Below, in pieces: positions 28,384 through 36,782 of a DNA stretch of 64,000 bases. A program made the translations under genes and the position numbers. The stretch covers positions 1 through 64,000 of the forward strand of contig NZ_SRIO01000014.1 of the NCBI RefSeq assembly GCF_004684205.1, in the 5' to 3' direction. The first letter of the stretch is position 1; each line of letters starts with the position of its first letter. The DNA is from Candidatus Macondimonas diazotrophica (lineage in GTDB: Bacteria; Pseudomonadota; Gammaproteobacteria; UBA5335). Below the pieces are notes generated by a model, which searched no databases, was not told the DNA's origin, and saw only the letters and a list, made by a program, of their open reading frames with translations.

Positions 28384-28869
28384 TCAGGCGGAGAGTTTAT
28401 GAAACCGGCCGCTGAAGAAAGCCAGGGGCATGGTTGGAAGCGCGCCGTCGTTATGAAGCATCAGCCCCCGACCGACCAGGATATAGTGATCAGCCACTTC
28501 ATAGGACTCGACCAGCTCCACCTCGACGCTTGCAATGCAACCATCCAGGATGGGCATGCCGAAGGTCCCCATGTGATAGGGCACATCAAGAAACTTGTCT
28601 GCGGTTTTGGATGCAAACGTTCGTGCCAGAAGATCCTGTTCTTCGCAGAGGATGTTTACACAGAACCGCTTGGTTCCCAGCAGGCTCTTGAGCGTTTCCG
28701 ACTTGCGGTCGGCACAGATCAGCAACAGCGGCGGCTCAAGAGAGACCGAAGAAAAGGCATTCGCCGTGAGCCCAACTGGATTGCCATTTTTGTCCACGGT
28801 TGTGACAACATTGACGCCCGTAACGAATCGTCCCATGATGCTGCGCCATTGATCGACTTCGATGGTCAT
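28384..28869 (-). CDS. FMN-dependent flavin reductase (HpaC/RutF-like)
   Basis: The 161-residue protein is of the flavin reductase-like, FMN-binding family: FRSIMGRFVTGVNVVTT-type start (here WRSIMGRFVTGVNVVTT), GLTANAFSSVSLEPPLLLICADRKSET, and FCVNILCEEQDLLARTF. Such enzymes use NAD(P)H to supply reduced FMN to separate monooxygenases. ATG 28869 has GGAGGT upstream. It is the last gene of the leftward block and would serve the luciferase-like monooxygenase and the acyl-CoA-dehydrogenase-like flavoprotein encoded upstream. Confidence 0.9.
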   Translation of the reverse strand: MTIEVDQWRSIMGRFVTGVNVVTTVDKNGNPVGLTANAFSSVSLEPPLLLICADRKSETLKSLLGTKRFCVNILCEEQDLLARTFASKTADKFLDVPYHMGTFGMPILDGCIASVEVELVESYEVADHYILVGRGLMLHNDGALPTMPLAFFSGRFHKLSA

Positions 28870-28903
28870 GTGCGGTATACCTCCGGCATGAGTTGTCGCG
28901 AAC

Positions 28904-28944
28904 ATCATGTCCCTTCTTATCCGAAGGACAAAAAGGGACATGAT
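28904..28944. repeat. perfect 12 bp inverted repeat with 17 nt loop
   Basis: ATCATGTCCCTT (28904-28915) and AAGGGACATGAT (28933-28944) form a perfect stem in the gap between the DUF1329 gene and the flavin reductase gene. It has no U-tract in either direction, so it is not a classic terminator. It could be an operator or an mRNA-processing hairpin between two parts of the operon. Confidence 0.6.
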
Positions 28945-28966
28945 TCGACCTGTCGTTCCGCTGCTT

Positions 28967-30280
28967 CTATTGCGGCCGTACCGGCTCGCCTTTTCGAAGC
29001 ACCTCAACATTGATGTGATTGCCGTTGATCCCCGGCGTGTTCATCATCTTGTTGTCGGGCTTGCCTGTGACATAGTTCGTCGCGTGCATCCGCTTGTAGT
29101 CGGCAATGACGCCCAACGATGGAAAGGCCAGATTCAGGTCCATTGCCGGATCGGCGTAGACCATCACCGGATGCATGCTTCCTTTCCAGTATTCATTCCG
29201 CTTGTCATAGATCTCACCCATGGGAATGGTATGGGTGGCCGCATCCATGTAGATGATTCGGCGTCCATACGGATGGTAAGACGGTGGCACGCCCTCGATG
29301 ACGTAGGTTTCCCGCGGCTGCCAGACCACGAAGTCCGGATTCGGGTGCCAATAAGGCGCGGCACTCAGATCCATTGCGGGATACTCGTTCTTCTGGCTGC
29401 CGGCATCGGGCTTCCAGGTGAACAGTTCCATATCGGGATGAATGGGCAGAAGGATTTTCTTCTTTCCGAGCAGCTTCCAGGATGCATAGTTGGACGGCTT
29501 CGTCTGGAACCCGATGTCGTCTTCCTGAAGCAGGTCCGTACCCGGAATGGGTTCGCTCCAGCTGTTTCCGCTGATTCGCCGAATGCGTCGGAAACTACGG
29601 ATGTAGGCCCACGCTTCATCAGGCCGCTCGTCAACGTATTCGTTGATGAAGGTTCCCACACCGCGGACGTCGTCCGGGTAGGTCGCGAACAGCAGCTTCC
29701 GATTCAGCAACTTGCTGTCCCCGATGATCGGCTCATCGCTCCAGGTGCGTCCCCACATCTTGTAGTACTGCAGCGCCCAGATCTGTTCCCGTTCGATGCC
29801 CGATTTCCCGTCAATGAACACGAACGCGAATTTCTCGAGATTCAAGAAGTCAAAACTTGAAGCATCTCCGGCAACATAGAAATTCCACATCAACTTGCTC
29901 GCCGCATCGGGCGCAGTCAGGTCGACGTTTGGAAACGGCATGCCCGCGGTCCAGTTGATGAGATGGCCATTCTCATTCAGTGAGACCGTGTTTTCATTGT
30001 CGTACTTCTTCGCCAGTTCCAGTGGCTTTTTCACGACCGGCATCGGCTTGCTCGCGGCCAGCTTGATGCGCAGGTTATGGTCCGTGATCAGCCATTGTGT
30101 TTTCTCGGGAATCATGTCCTTTACGGGTGTTCCCTCGAATGTTGCATCATCCAGCGACGAAAGATTGCTTTTGTCGATGATGAATCCCGGTTTTAGTTCT
30201 TCGCCGAAAACCGAAATGGATGTAATGAACAAGATGGCCCCAGTTAGCAAGGTCGTATGCTTTTTTGATGCAAACCGCAT
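28967..30280 (-). CDS. DUF1329 outer-membrane-associated protein
   Basis: The product has 437 residues with a clear signal peptide (hydrophobic 9-24, then VFGEELKPG). Most of the body matches DUF1329, a LolB-like-fold family: KYDNENTVSLNENGHLINWTAGMPFP near residue 90, then RRIRRISGNSW and a long tail ending in a basic motif. DUF1329 and DUF1302 proteins are usually encoded together with an RND transporter and a YCF48-like protein, as here, often beside catabolic genes for hydrophobic compounds. Molecular function is unknown. AGGAG precedes the start. Confidence 0.88.
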   Translation of the reverse strand: MRFASKKHTTLLTGAILFITSISVFGEELKPGFIIDKSNLSSLDDATFEGTPVKDMIPEKTQWLITDHNLRIKLAASKPMPVVKKPLELAKKYDNENTVSLNENGHLINWTAGMPFPNVDLTAPDAASKLMWNFYVAGDASSFDFLNLEKFAFVFIDGKSGIEREQIWALQYYKMWGRTWSDEPIIGDSKLLNRKLLFATYPDDVRGVGTFINEYVDERPDEAWAYIRSFRRIRRISGNSWSEPIPGTDLLQEDDIGFQTKPSNYASWKLLGKKKILLPIHPDMELFTWKPDAGSQKNEYPAMDLSAAPYWHPNPDFVVWQPRETYVIEGVPPSYHPYGRRIIYMDAATHTIPMGEIYDKRNEYWKGSMHPVMVYADPAMDLNLAFPSLGVIADYKRMHATNYVTGKPDNKMMNTPGINGNHINVEVLRKGEPVRPQ

Positions 30281-30322
30281 TTCAGCTCTCCTGAATTAGA
30301 GATGGCTACCAAAGTACCCGCT

Positions 30323-31927
30323 TCAGTACTGATAACTGACCCGGAGGTAGAGTTGATCCGAGTTGTTGAGTGTTCCGAACAGGTGCGTGTTGTTCAATTC
30401 ATCGCCGTTTGGATAGAACAGATCCGCTTCTGCCCTGATCCGCCAGTGATCCCCATAAGCGAATGTGATGCTCGGAAGCAGGAAGTAGCCGCCGTAGGTA
30501 ACGTCAAATCCCGAAGCAAGACCGACATTGATCCGGTCCAGGTCATAGTTGAGAAAAAGGCCTGCGGTGACGATTGTCGAGTGCTCGTCTTTTGTAGCCG
30601 AATAGGCCGGAAGGTCGACGATATCGTCGGATTCATCGAAGTCCATGATCCAGGTATCGAAAACCTGGACCGAGAACAGTGAAGGACGATTCGTCTTCAG
30701 ATACTTCATCAGGTCAATGGTTGTTTCACCCCGGACCATGGTCCGCAACGTGTCCTTCTCGACCACGCCGTTGTAGCCGCCCAGAAGATAAAGATCGCGT
30801 GGCTGAAAGCTGTTGACGCTCAGGTCCAGCACATTGAGAAGCGGGCTCGATCCCGCGTTGTAGGGCTTGTCCGGTGTATAGGCGATTTCCGTTGCCCAGA
30901 CGATGTCACCGAGGGGAACGTACCCATTGGCCGAGAGACCGAAGGTATCCACGATGGGATAGATCGCCTCGGCAATCGGCGATTCCGGTGCGGTCTTATA
31001 GGGCGCGAACCGGCTGTTGATGACGACTTCGGGCTGAAACTGGTGAAGCCACATCAGCTGATAGTTGATACTGCCCAGTGTGCTGCTCCAGCGCAGCGCA
31101 CCGGTGAGGTCATCCTTGTCCCCTTCCGGGTGTTCGAGGTTGTAGGGTGCGCCAATGGTCTGGGACCCGAACACGTCGAAGGTCCGCAGTCCGTCCGGTG
31201 CCCATCGACCGCCGTTCAATCCGATTCGGGTACCGATGTCGTCCGCGTCATCAAGTCCAGGGCGGAGAACGACCTGAAGGGTGCCGTCGAGTGCCGGAAC
31301 GTAGGTTTCCGAATTGAACAGGATCAGCGGCTGATAGAGTTCCTCGGGTTCCTCGAGAAAGTTTCTCCATCGCAGGTCCATCCCATGAAAGACGTCCAGC
31401 GCCTGGAAAAAGTCGGTCTCGCCGAAGGTCACGATCTGCTTGCCAACCCGGACCTTGGTGTTTTTCAGGGCCTGGAAGTCAAAGTATGCTTCCCGGATCT
31501 CGGCGTCTTCGTCGTAAATCGCGCTGAGATCCCCCTCTCGTGGCGAGCCGATCCCGAACTCGGAAATGATGGTGGAAAGCATGGCCTCGTTCCCTGCCCC
31601 ACCTTCCTCCAGGCGAGAGAGGTAATCGGTCATCATCTCTCGGCTGAACCGGCCGACGACCGTGAAATCGACGTCGCTGATACGACCCGTGACATCCGCT
31701 CGGATGCTGGTCCGCGCCATGGATACATCGTACTTGTCATCTTTATCGTCACTGGGGCTGATCTTGGGATCGGCAAGATTGACGGAGATGCCTTCGCGAA
31801 TGTAGCCACTGACACTCAGGTCCTCAATCAAGCCTGCATGGCCCGTTTGAGAAGAGGTCATGCCCAGGACGAGTGAGGCAGTCACTTTCGGCCAATTTGC
31901 CTTAACGGAGTGTTTAACATGTGCCAT
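30323..31927 (-). CDS. DUF1302 outer-membrane protein
   Basis: The 534-residue product has an N-terminal export signal and DUF1302 features: LIEDLSVSGYIREGISVNL at the mature start, RVGKQIVTFGETDFFQALDVFHGMDLRW (the conserved 'GxQxxxWGExD' region), and alternating beta-strands ending in LYLRVSYQY with a C-terminal aromatic residue. It is a likely beta-barrel channel. It is encoded directly before the DUF1329 gene and after the RND transporter. AAGGAAG precedes the ATG. The substrate is unknown. Confidence 0.88.
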   Translation of the reverse strand: MAHVKHSVKANWPKVTASLVLGMTSSQTGHAGLIEDLSVSGYIREGISVNLADPKISPSDDKDDKYDVSMARTSIRADVTGRISDVDFTVVGRFSREMMTDYLSRLEEGGAGNEAMLSTIISEFGIGSPREGDLSAIYDEDAEIREAYFDFQALKNTKVRVGKQIVTFGETDFFQALDVFHGMDLRWRNFLEEPEELYQPLILFNSETYVPALDGTLQVVLRPGLDDADDIGTRIGLNGGRWAPDGLRTFDVFGSQTIGAPYNLEHPEGDKDDLTGALRWSSTLGSINYQLMWLHQFQPEVVINSRFAPYKTAPESPIAEAIYPIVDTFGLSANGYVPLGDIVWATEIAYTPDKPYNAGSSPLLNVLDLSVNSFQPRDLYLLGGYNGVVEKDTLRTMVRGETTIDLMKYLKTNRPSLFSVQVFDTWIMDFDESDDIVDLPAYSATKDEHSTIVTAGLFLNYDLDRINVGLASGFDVTYGGYFLLPSITFAYGDHWRIRAEADLFYPNGDELNNTHLFGTLNNSDQLYLRVSYQY

Positions 31928-31979
31928 TACGAGTTCTTCCTTCTAAGAATGGACATTCCACGACACCCATCTCAATTCA

Positions 31980-32000
31980 GTTTCTAATTGATTAGTAAAC
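31980..32000. promoter_or_regulatory. palindrome upstream of DUF1302, similar to the TetR-operator candidates
   Basis: A 21 bp imperfect palindrome with core CTAATTGATTAG overlaps the last codons of the RND gene, 53 bp before the DUF1302 start. It shares AATTGAT-Y-AGT with the operator-like repeats at 38496 and 40248. It may be a third operator; overlap with coding sequence makes this uncertain. Confidence 0.3.
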
Positions 32001-34332
32001 TGCCTTCGAAAATTTCATTGTTTCTTTCTGTGAAGACGAATCGCGGCTTGAAGATATAGATCATGGCTGGTGTAAGAAGCAGTGCCGAAGATGCGGACAC
32101 CACCATCCATAAGCCCATCAGTTGTCCCATCTCGGCCTGGAACCGTAGCGAGGAAAACTGCCAGAGAAGAACGCTGACGATCAGTACTGTGGCTGTAATG
32201 AGCACGCCCTGGCCCGCACTGGCCATCGCATCGATCATTGCCTTTTTTACGGTGCTTCCTGCTTCCCATTCCTCCTTGACGCGATCGGCGATATAGATCG
32301 CGTAATCGACACCCAGTCCGATACCGATTGCCGCTACCGGAACGGTGTTGACGGTCATGCCGATCCCTTGATAGGCCATGTAGCCGAAGGTGACCGTGTT
32401 CGACAGTGCAACCGGCGCCAGAAAGAACAGACCGGCGTGGGATGAGCGATAGACCATCGTGCACACCAGCATCAGGATCAGCAGCGCAACACCGATCGAT
32501 TCGATCTGATCATCCAGGATCACTTCATTGACCGCTGCGAGCATTCCGATCACGCCGCCACCGATCTCCAGCGAAGCTGTTTTGATGTCGTGCGCCAGAG
32601 CGAATTCATTGAACCGGGCCAACGCGGTTCGAATGACGTCGCCTTCGCGGCTGTTCATGACGAACTGCACCGCGCTGTTTTCAAACATCGAATCGATAAC
32701 GCTTTCCAGCTGTCCCGGCTGTGAATTTGCCCGAAGCTGATACATCAGCTCGCCATTGACGAATCGGTCGTCGGCCAGTTCCTGGAAGTGGGGATTGTCG
32801 TCATGCAGCAATCGGTTGATGGACACCATCATGTCTGCAACCGAAAAGCTCCGGACGATTTCGGGCTGCATCTCCATATAGCGCTGCAGTGCATGAACGG
32901 TTTCCAGTACCTCGGGATCCTTCTGCGCATCCGGCCCGTCGCCGCGTGCGACCACCATCAAGGTGTCGGTGCCGCCGAACTTCGAGTTGATCGCAGCCAG
33001 ATCCTCATTGAATCGGGAGTCTTCGCGAAAGATCGGTGACCCGGCGCTCGAATCGCCGATCTGGAGGTTCATTGCCGAAAAAGAGGAGATGGCGAAAAGC
33101 GTCAGCGCCAGGCCCACCACCACATACCGTCCCGGCGACATCGCCAGATGACCCAGTGCAGCGAGCGCGGCGGTGATCCGTTGGCGAATCCAGTTCGGAC
33201 GGGTATCCACATTCCGGTATCCCGCCAGGAACACCGGAGTGAGAACGCTTGCACTGATCGCGATCGTGCTGACCCAGATGACCGCGATGAGCGCGAGTTT
33301 CTGAAGAAATGGAATGCTGCTCAAACCCACCGCAGCGGCACAGAGCCCGTCGGTCGCAATGCCGAGCATCCCCGGGCGAAATAACTCGGCAAGGGTCCGG
33401 GTGGCACCCTCCGGGATGGTGACCCCGTCCTTGGACACTTCTTCATCGAAGCGAAGCACCATCTGCAACGAGTGGGATACGCCTCGGGCGAACAGCAGGA
33501 TGATCACTGGTAACAACAGCGGATCAAGATTGATTCCGAAGGCTGCGCAGATGCCCAGTGTCCAGATACAGCTGAGGAAGCCGCTGAGAAGTGGAAAGAC
33601 CACGGCCCGGACGGTTCCGACCATCAGATAGAGCAGAATCGCAATGGACCCCAGGACGCCCAGGACGATCAGGATCGTTTCGTTCAGCAGCGAGGCGACG
33701 TAGCCATAGATGATGGGTTCGCCGACCATGCGAAAAACGTGATTGGCGTCCTCCACTTGCGCTTGCAGCGCTGAAAGCTGGGCAAACAGCACATCGTAAT
33801 CGCTGAAGTTTTCATAGAGATCGGCCGTGATCAGTGCCGATTTCAAGTCACCGGAGACGTAGCGTCCATAGGCCAATGGCGTTTGGATCACCGTGTCCTT
33901 CAAGGCGCGTGCGCCGGCTTCATCCGTGGGGATATCCGGCCACATGAGCGCTTCGGAGCGAATGCCTTCGGCCGATGCACTGATTCGCGCCATCTTGCTG
34001 GTGGCCAGCGAGGTGATCGTCAGTGAATCCACGCCGGCGGTCTGTTCGAGTGCACGGGTGATGTCGTGGATCTTCTCAAGCGTCGGCAGGGAAAAAATAT
34101 CCCGATCGTCCGACACTTCTAATGCCAAGGCGATCTTGTTGGCGCCGCCGAACGACTCGGCAAATTCGCTTTGAAGTGCCGTGTAGGGATGGCCTTTGGG
34201 CAGGAAGTCGGTCTGGACGGTCGTGATGTCCAGCCGGGAAACCGCGAACAGGCAGAGCGCAGAAACAACCCAGACAGCGGCGGTAAAGGAACGCCGATAT
34301 CGAACCGCCAGATATGCGATTTTATGTTCCAT
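31984..34332 (-). CDS. RND/MMPL-family transporter
   Basis: This 782-residue polytopic protein has the RND layout: helix 1 at about 12-32, a large periplasmic loop starting TDFLPKGHPY, helices 2-6 in a block at about 210-390, helix 7 near 410, a second large loop, then a final helix block. Segment PVAAIGIGLGVDYAIYIADR carries the conserved acidic residue of helix 10 in this family. It resembles HpnN/MmpL-like lipid or hydrophobic-substrate exporters rather than AcrB, which is about 1,050 residues. I chose ATG 34332 because the family starts there and AGGA lies upstream. It forms a module with the YCF48-like, DUF1302 and DUF1329 genes. Confidence 0.88.
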   Translation of the reverse strand: MEHKIAYLAVRYRRSFTAAVWVVSALCLFAVSRLDITTVQTDFLPKGHPYTALQSEFAESFGGANKIALALEVSDDRDIFSLPTLEKIHDITRALEQTAGVDSLTITSLATSKMARISASAEGIRSEALMWPDIPTDEAGARALKDTVIQTPLAYGRYVSGDLKSALITADLYENFSDYDVLFAQLSALQAQVEDANHVFRMVGEPIIYGYVASLLNETILIVLGVLGSIAILLYLMVGTVRAVVFPLLSGFLSCIWTLGICAAFGINLDPLLLPVIILLFARGVSHSLQMVLRFDEEVSKDGVTIPEGATRTLAELFRPGMLGIATDGLCAAAVGLSSIPFLQKLALIAVIWVSTIAISASVLTPVFLAGYRNVDTRPNWIRQRITAALAALGHLAMSPGRYVVVGLALTLFAISSFSAMNLQIGDSSAGSPIFREDSRFNEDLAAINSKFGGTDTLMVVARGDGPDAQKDPEVLETVHALQRYMEMQPEIVRSFSVADMMVSINRLLHDDNPHFQELADDRFVNGELMYQLRANSQPGQLESVIDSMFENSAVQFVMNSREGDVIRTALARFNEFALAHDIKTASLEIGGGVIGMLAAVNEVILDDQIESIGVALLILMLVCTMVYRSSHAGLFFLAPVALSNTVTFGYMAYQGIGMTVNTVPVAAIGIGLGVDYAIYIADRVKEEWEAGSTVKKAMIDAMASAGQGVLITATVLIVSVLLWQFSSLRFQAEMGQLMGLWMVVSASSALLLTPAMIYIFKPRFVFTERNNEIFEGSLLIN

Positions 34333-34343
34333 ATCGAGATTTC

Positions 34344-35471
34344 CTATTGGAGGGATTGCTTCTGGAATGGCAGGAAGCTGCCGTCCTGGATGATCCCGGT
34401 GTCGCGACCGGAGACGTAAATCGCGCCATCTCGCAATGCGAGACCGGTGTGCCAGGACAGGTTCCGGTCGTCGATTCGTGATGTCGTCCAACTGGTCCAA
34501 TCGCCATTGACGGTCCGGCTGATCACGCCCATGTTGCCGACGGCAATCCACTCATCCAGGCCGGCGTCCCACTCAACATCGAAAAGATGCTCGGTCGTTA
34601 CAGCGGGCAGTTCACGCCAGTTCACGCCAGCGTCATCGGAGATGAGCACGGTGCCATTCTGTCCAACGATCACGGCCCGGCCATCGGCGGAAAACGCGAC
34701 ATCAAGCAATGTCAGCTCCGTCAGGTCGGGGAGATCCTGCCAGCTCGCGCCCCCGTCGCTGGTTCGTGCGATGGTTCCGAATTCGCCAACGACGATCCCG
34801 ATTCGCTCATCCAGAAAATCGACGCTGTTGAAAATGATGTCTTTTACGGGTGAGGCTCGATTCCACGACACGCCGTAATCGGTGCTGTGAAAAATCGCGC
34901 CCATGTCGCCGACGGCCCAGGCCTCGCCTTGGCCCTGGACGGTGAGCCCGAGAAGTTTCGTCTTCTCACCGATGGTCGATTCACGAAGCGCCCATTGATC
35001 ATTGGTCCGGGTACCCGTCACCACGGCGCCGTCGTTGCCGATGGCCAGAATATGGTCGTTGTCCCATGCCGCAATATCCTGAAGCGCAGCGCGGAGTTCG
35101 GCATCCAGCGGTGTCCAGCGCTGCCCGTTATCGTTCGAGGTCAGAATCTGTCCGTTCTGACCCGCGACGAACATCTCTCCGGCGGGCGTGATCGCGATCC
35201 CGAAAAAGTGATCGCGGGGCATGAAGATTTTTGGCTGGACCTGATCTTTCACGGGCGGCAGCTTGAGGGTCACCGATGCCAGTGCAAGCGCGCCGATCAC
35301 AAGCCACGGGAGCATGGAGCCAGCCAAACGTACCAGTTGCGACAGCACTCGGCCGGATCCATGGGCGATGTCACCCAGGACATTGCTGGAATTCCAGCCC
35401 CTGAAGGTCTCACGATGAGACGCACGATTGAGATGGTCTGGTGATGTTTGAACTCGGTTGAGGTTCTGCAT
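34344..35471 (-). CDS. YCF48/BNR-repeat beta-propeller protein, membrane anchored
   Basis: The product has 375 residues: a cytoplasmic N-terminus, one helix at about 54-70 (MLPWLVIGALALASVTL), then repeating blades of the photosystem-II stability factor type (YCF48/HCF136). Repeats have the pattern G-x-I-x-x-S-x-D-x-G-x-x-W, e.g. NGQILTSNDNGQRW, MGAIFHSTDYGVSW, FGTIARTSDGGASW and NGTVLISDDAGVNW. The family occurs in non-photosynthetic bacteria next to RND transporters with DUF1302/DUF1329, as here, where it may act as a periplasmic adaptor. It is separated by 11 bp from the RND gene. A tandem 10 bp repeat (CAGTTCACGC twice) lies within the gene at about 34606-34625. Confidence 0.85.
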   Translation of the reverse strand: MQNLNRVQTSPDHLNRASHRETFRGWNSSNVLGDIAHGSGRVLSQLVRLAGSMLPWLVIGALALASVTLKLPPVKDQVQPKIFMPRDHFFGIAITPAGEMFVAGQNGQILTSNDNGQRWTPLDAELRAALQDIAAWDNDHILAIGNDGAVVTGTRTNDQWALRESTIGEKTKLLGLTVQGQGEAWAVGDMGAIFHSTDYGVSWNRASPVKDIIFNSVDFLDERIGIVVGEFGTIARTSDGGASWQDLPDLTELTLLDVAFSADGRAVIVGQNGTVLISDDAGVNWRELPAVTTEHLFDVEWDAGLDEWIAVGNMGVISRTVNGDWTSWTTSRIDDRNLSWHTGLALRDGAIYVSGRDTGIIQDGSFLPFQKQSLQ

Positions 35472-35527
35472 GGCGCGTACCGAATAGATGTGTTTGTTGA
35501 ACTGGGATTACCATGGCCAAAGGTTTC

Positions 35528-36283
35528 CTAGATGCAGGAAGCCAGCGCCTTTTCCATGTATCGCGAATATGAAATCAGCGGATTTGCGTTCGTGAGATCG
35601 GGCATGAGATCACGGCCAAGCAGCGCCGAATCATGAGCCGCGCGATAGCGGATGAGCTGTTGAATGGTCAGCCGGAGAAGCCCGAATCGTGCTGCGAACC
35701 GGGCGACGCTCCTGCCTGTAATCGGGTTACCGTCCTGTCCGAGAATTTCGCAGATCACACCGGCCGCCGGCGCGTCGGCCAGGCGTGCCAGGTCAGTCGC
35801 GGCCTCCGTGTGCCCGGCACGACCCAGGACCCCGGCTGGATGGGCGATCAAGGGAAAGACATGGCCAGGACGGGTGAAGTCGCCGGCCGTGGCGTGCAAA
35901 TCGGCCAAAGCCCGCAAGGTCCGGGCCCGCTCGGTCGCAGAGATGCCGGTTCGACACGATGCGGCGTCGACCGAGACCGTAAATTGCGTGCGATGGGGAT
36001 CGGAATTGCCTTTCACCATGGGATCCAGGCGTAGACGTTCGGCAATTTCCCGGCTCACTGGCGCACACACCAGGCCTCGACCGTGGGTGATCATGAAATT
36101 GACGACATCCGGCGACACGCGATCTGCCAGTGCCACCAGATCGGCTTCATTTTCCCGGTCTTCTGCGTCCTGGACGATGATCGCCTTTCCGGCTCGAAGC
36201 TGCGTGATCGCACGAAGGACCGGTTCATCCGATTGTTCGGATGACGGGGACGGAGAATGCCAATCGGAAAGCTTCGTAATCAT
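35528..36283 (-). CDS. ribB: 3,4-dihydroxy-2-butanone 4-phosphate synthase RibB
   Basis: This 251-residue protein makes the four-carbon precursor of riboflavin from ribulose 5-phosphate. Motifs are complete: IIVQDAEDRENEADLVALA (metal-binding DREN), FMITHGRGLVCAP, RTGISATERARTLRAL and RAGHTEAATDLARLA. There is no GTP cyclohydrolase II domain, so it is RibB, not RibBA. ATG 36283 has GAGAGGT 5 bp upstream. It lies inside a block of flavin-dependent enzymes, suggesting a dedicated copy that raises FMN supply; the genome's main riboflavin genes are not in the window. Confidence 0.93.
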   Translation of the reverse strand: MITKLSDWHSPSPSSEQSDEPVLRAITQLRAGKAIIVQDAEDRENEADLVALADRVSPDVVNFMITHGRGLVCAPVSREIAERLRLDPMVKGNSDPHRTQFTVSVDAASCRTGISATERARTLRALADLHATAGDFTRPGHVFPLIAHPAGVLGRAGHTEAATDLARLADAPAAGVICEILGQDGNPITGRSVARFAARFGLLRLTIQQLIRYRAAHDSALLGRDLMPDLTNANPLISYSRYMEKALASCI

Positions 36284-36370
36284 CACATACCTCTCACATG
36301 ATGGAATCACGCACCAGCGACCGGAAAGAGAGGCGGCTTGGGTCGGTCCCCAAGCGCGCCGGTCGGTGAC

Positions 36371-36715
36371 TCACGCGTCCAGGGCGAAGCCCATTTCCTG
36401 TGCCAGATCAAGTTGCCGTGATTCGTGATACCGAACGATTCGCCAGCTCTCGCCGCGCTTGATCAGTCCGTGCGTTGCACGAAGCTCACCTTCGAAAGGC
36501 TCGGGAAGCAGCTTGGACAGGAGCGCAGTCTGAAGCTTCGTGTAACCGAAGGCGGAACCACCGATCACCCGCGGACCGCCGTTTCCCTCGGACTGATCGG
36601 CCCGATCACCAGCCTCCGGATTGAACAACGACAGCATCAGTTCGATAGCCACGGTTCGCCGTGCGGTGCACCACGTTTCGTAGAGATCCTGAACGGATGA
36701 AAGGGCTTGGGTCAT
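36371..36715 (-). CDS. small hypothetical protein of the flavoenzyme block
   Basis: The product has 114 residues. ATG 36715 has GGAG 8 bp upstream. The composition is soluble and mixed alpha/beta (e.g. RVIGGSAFGYTKLQTALLSKLL, LRATHGLIKRGESWRIVRYHE). The last part loosely resembles small NTF2/SnoaL-like enzymes, but I cannot confirm a family. It lies 67 bp after the acyl-CoA-dehydrogenase-like gene and 87 bp before ribB, so it is probably co-transcribed and may act on the same substrate. Confidence 0.7.
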   Translation of the reverse strand: MTQALSSVQDLYETWCTARRTVAIELMLSLFNPEAGDRADQSEGNGGPRVIGGSAFGYTKLQTALLSKLLPEPFEGELRATHGLIKRGESWRIVRYHESRQLDLAQEMGFALDA

Positions 36716-36782
36716 CGATGTTCTCCGGATGATCGTCTTGCGCATCGTTGCTGCCTGCGACCAGGCAGCCGGTCGGACTGGA

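Noticed and set aside
36284-36370. FMN riboswitch upstream of ribB
   Set aside because: The 87 bp gap is too short for the conserved aptamer and shows none of its conserved segments.
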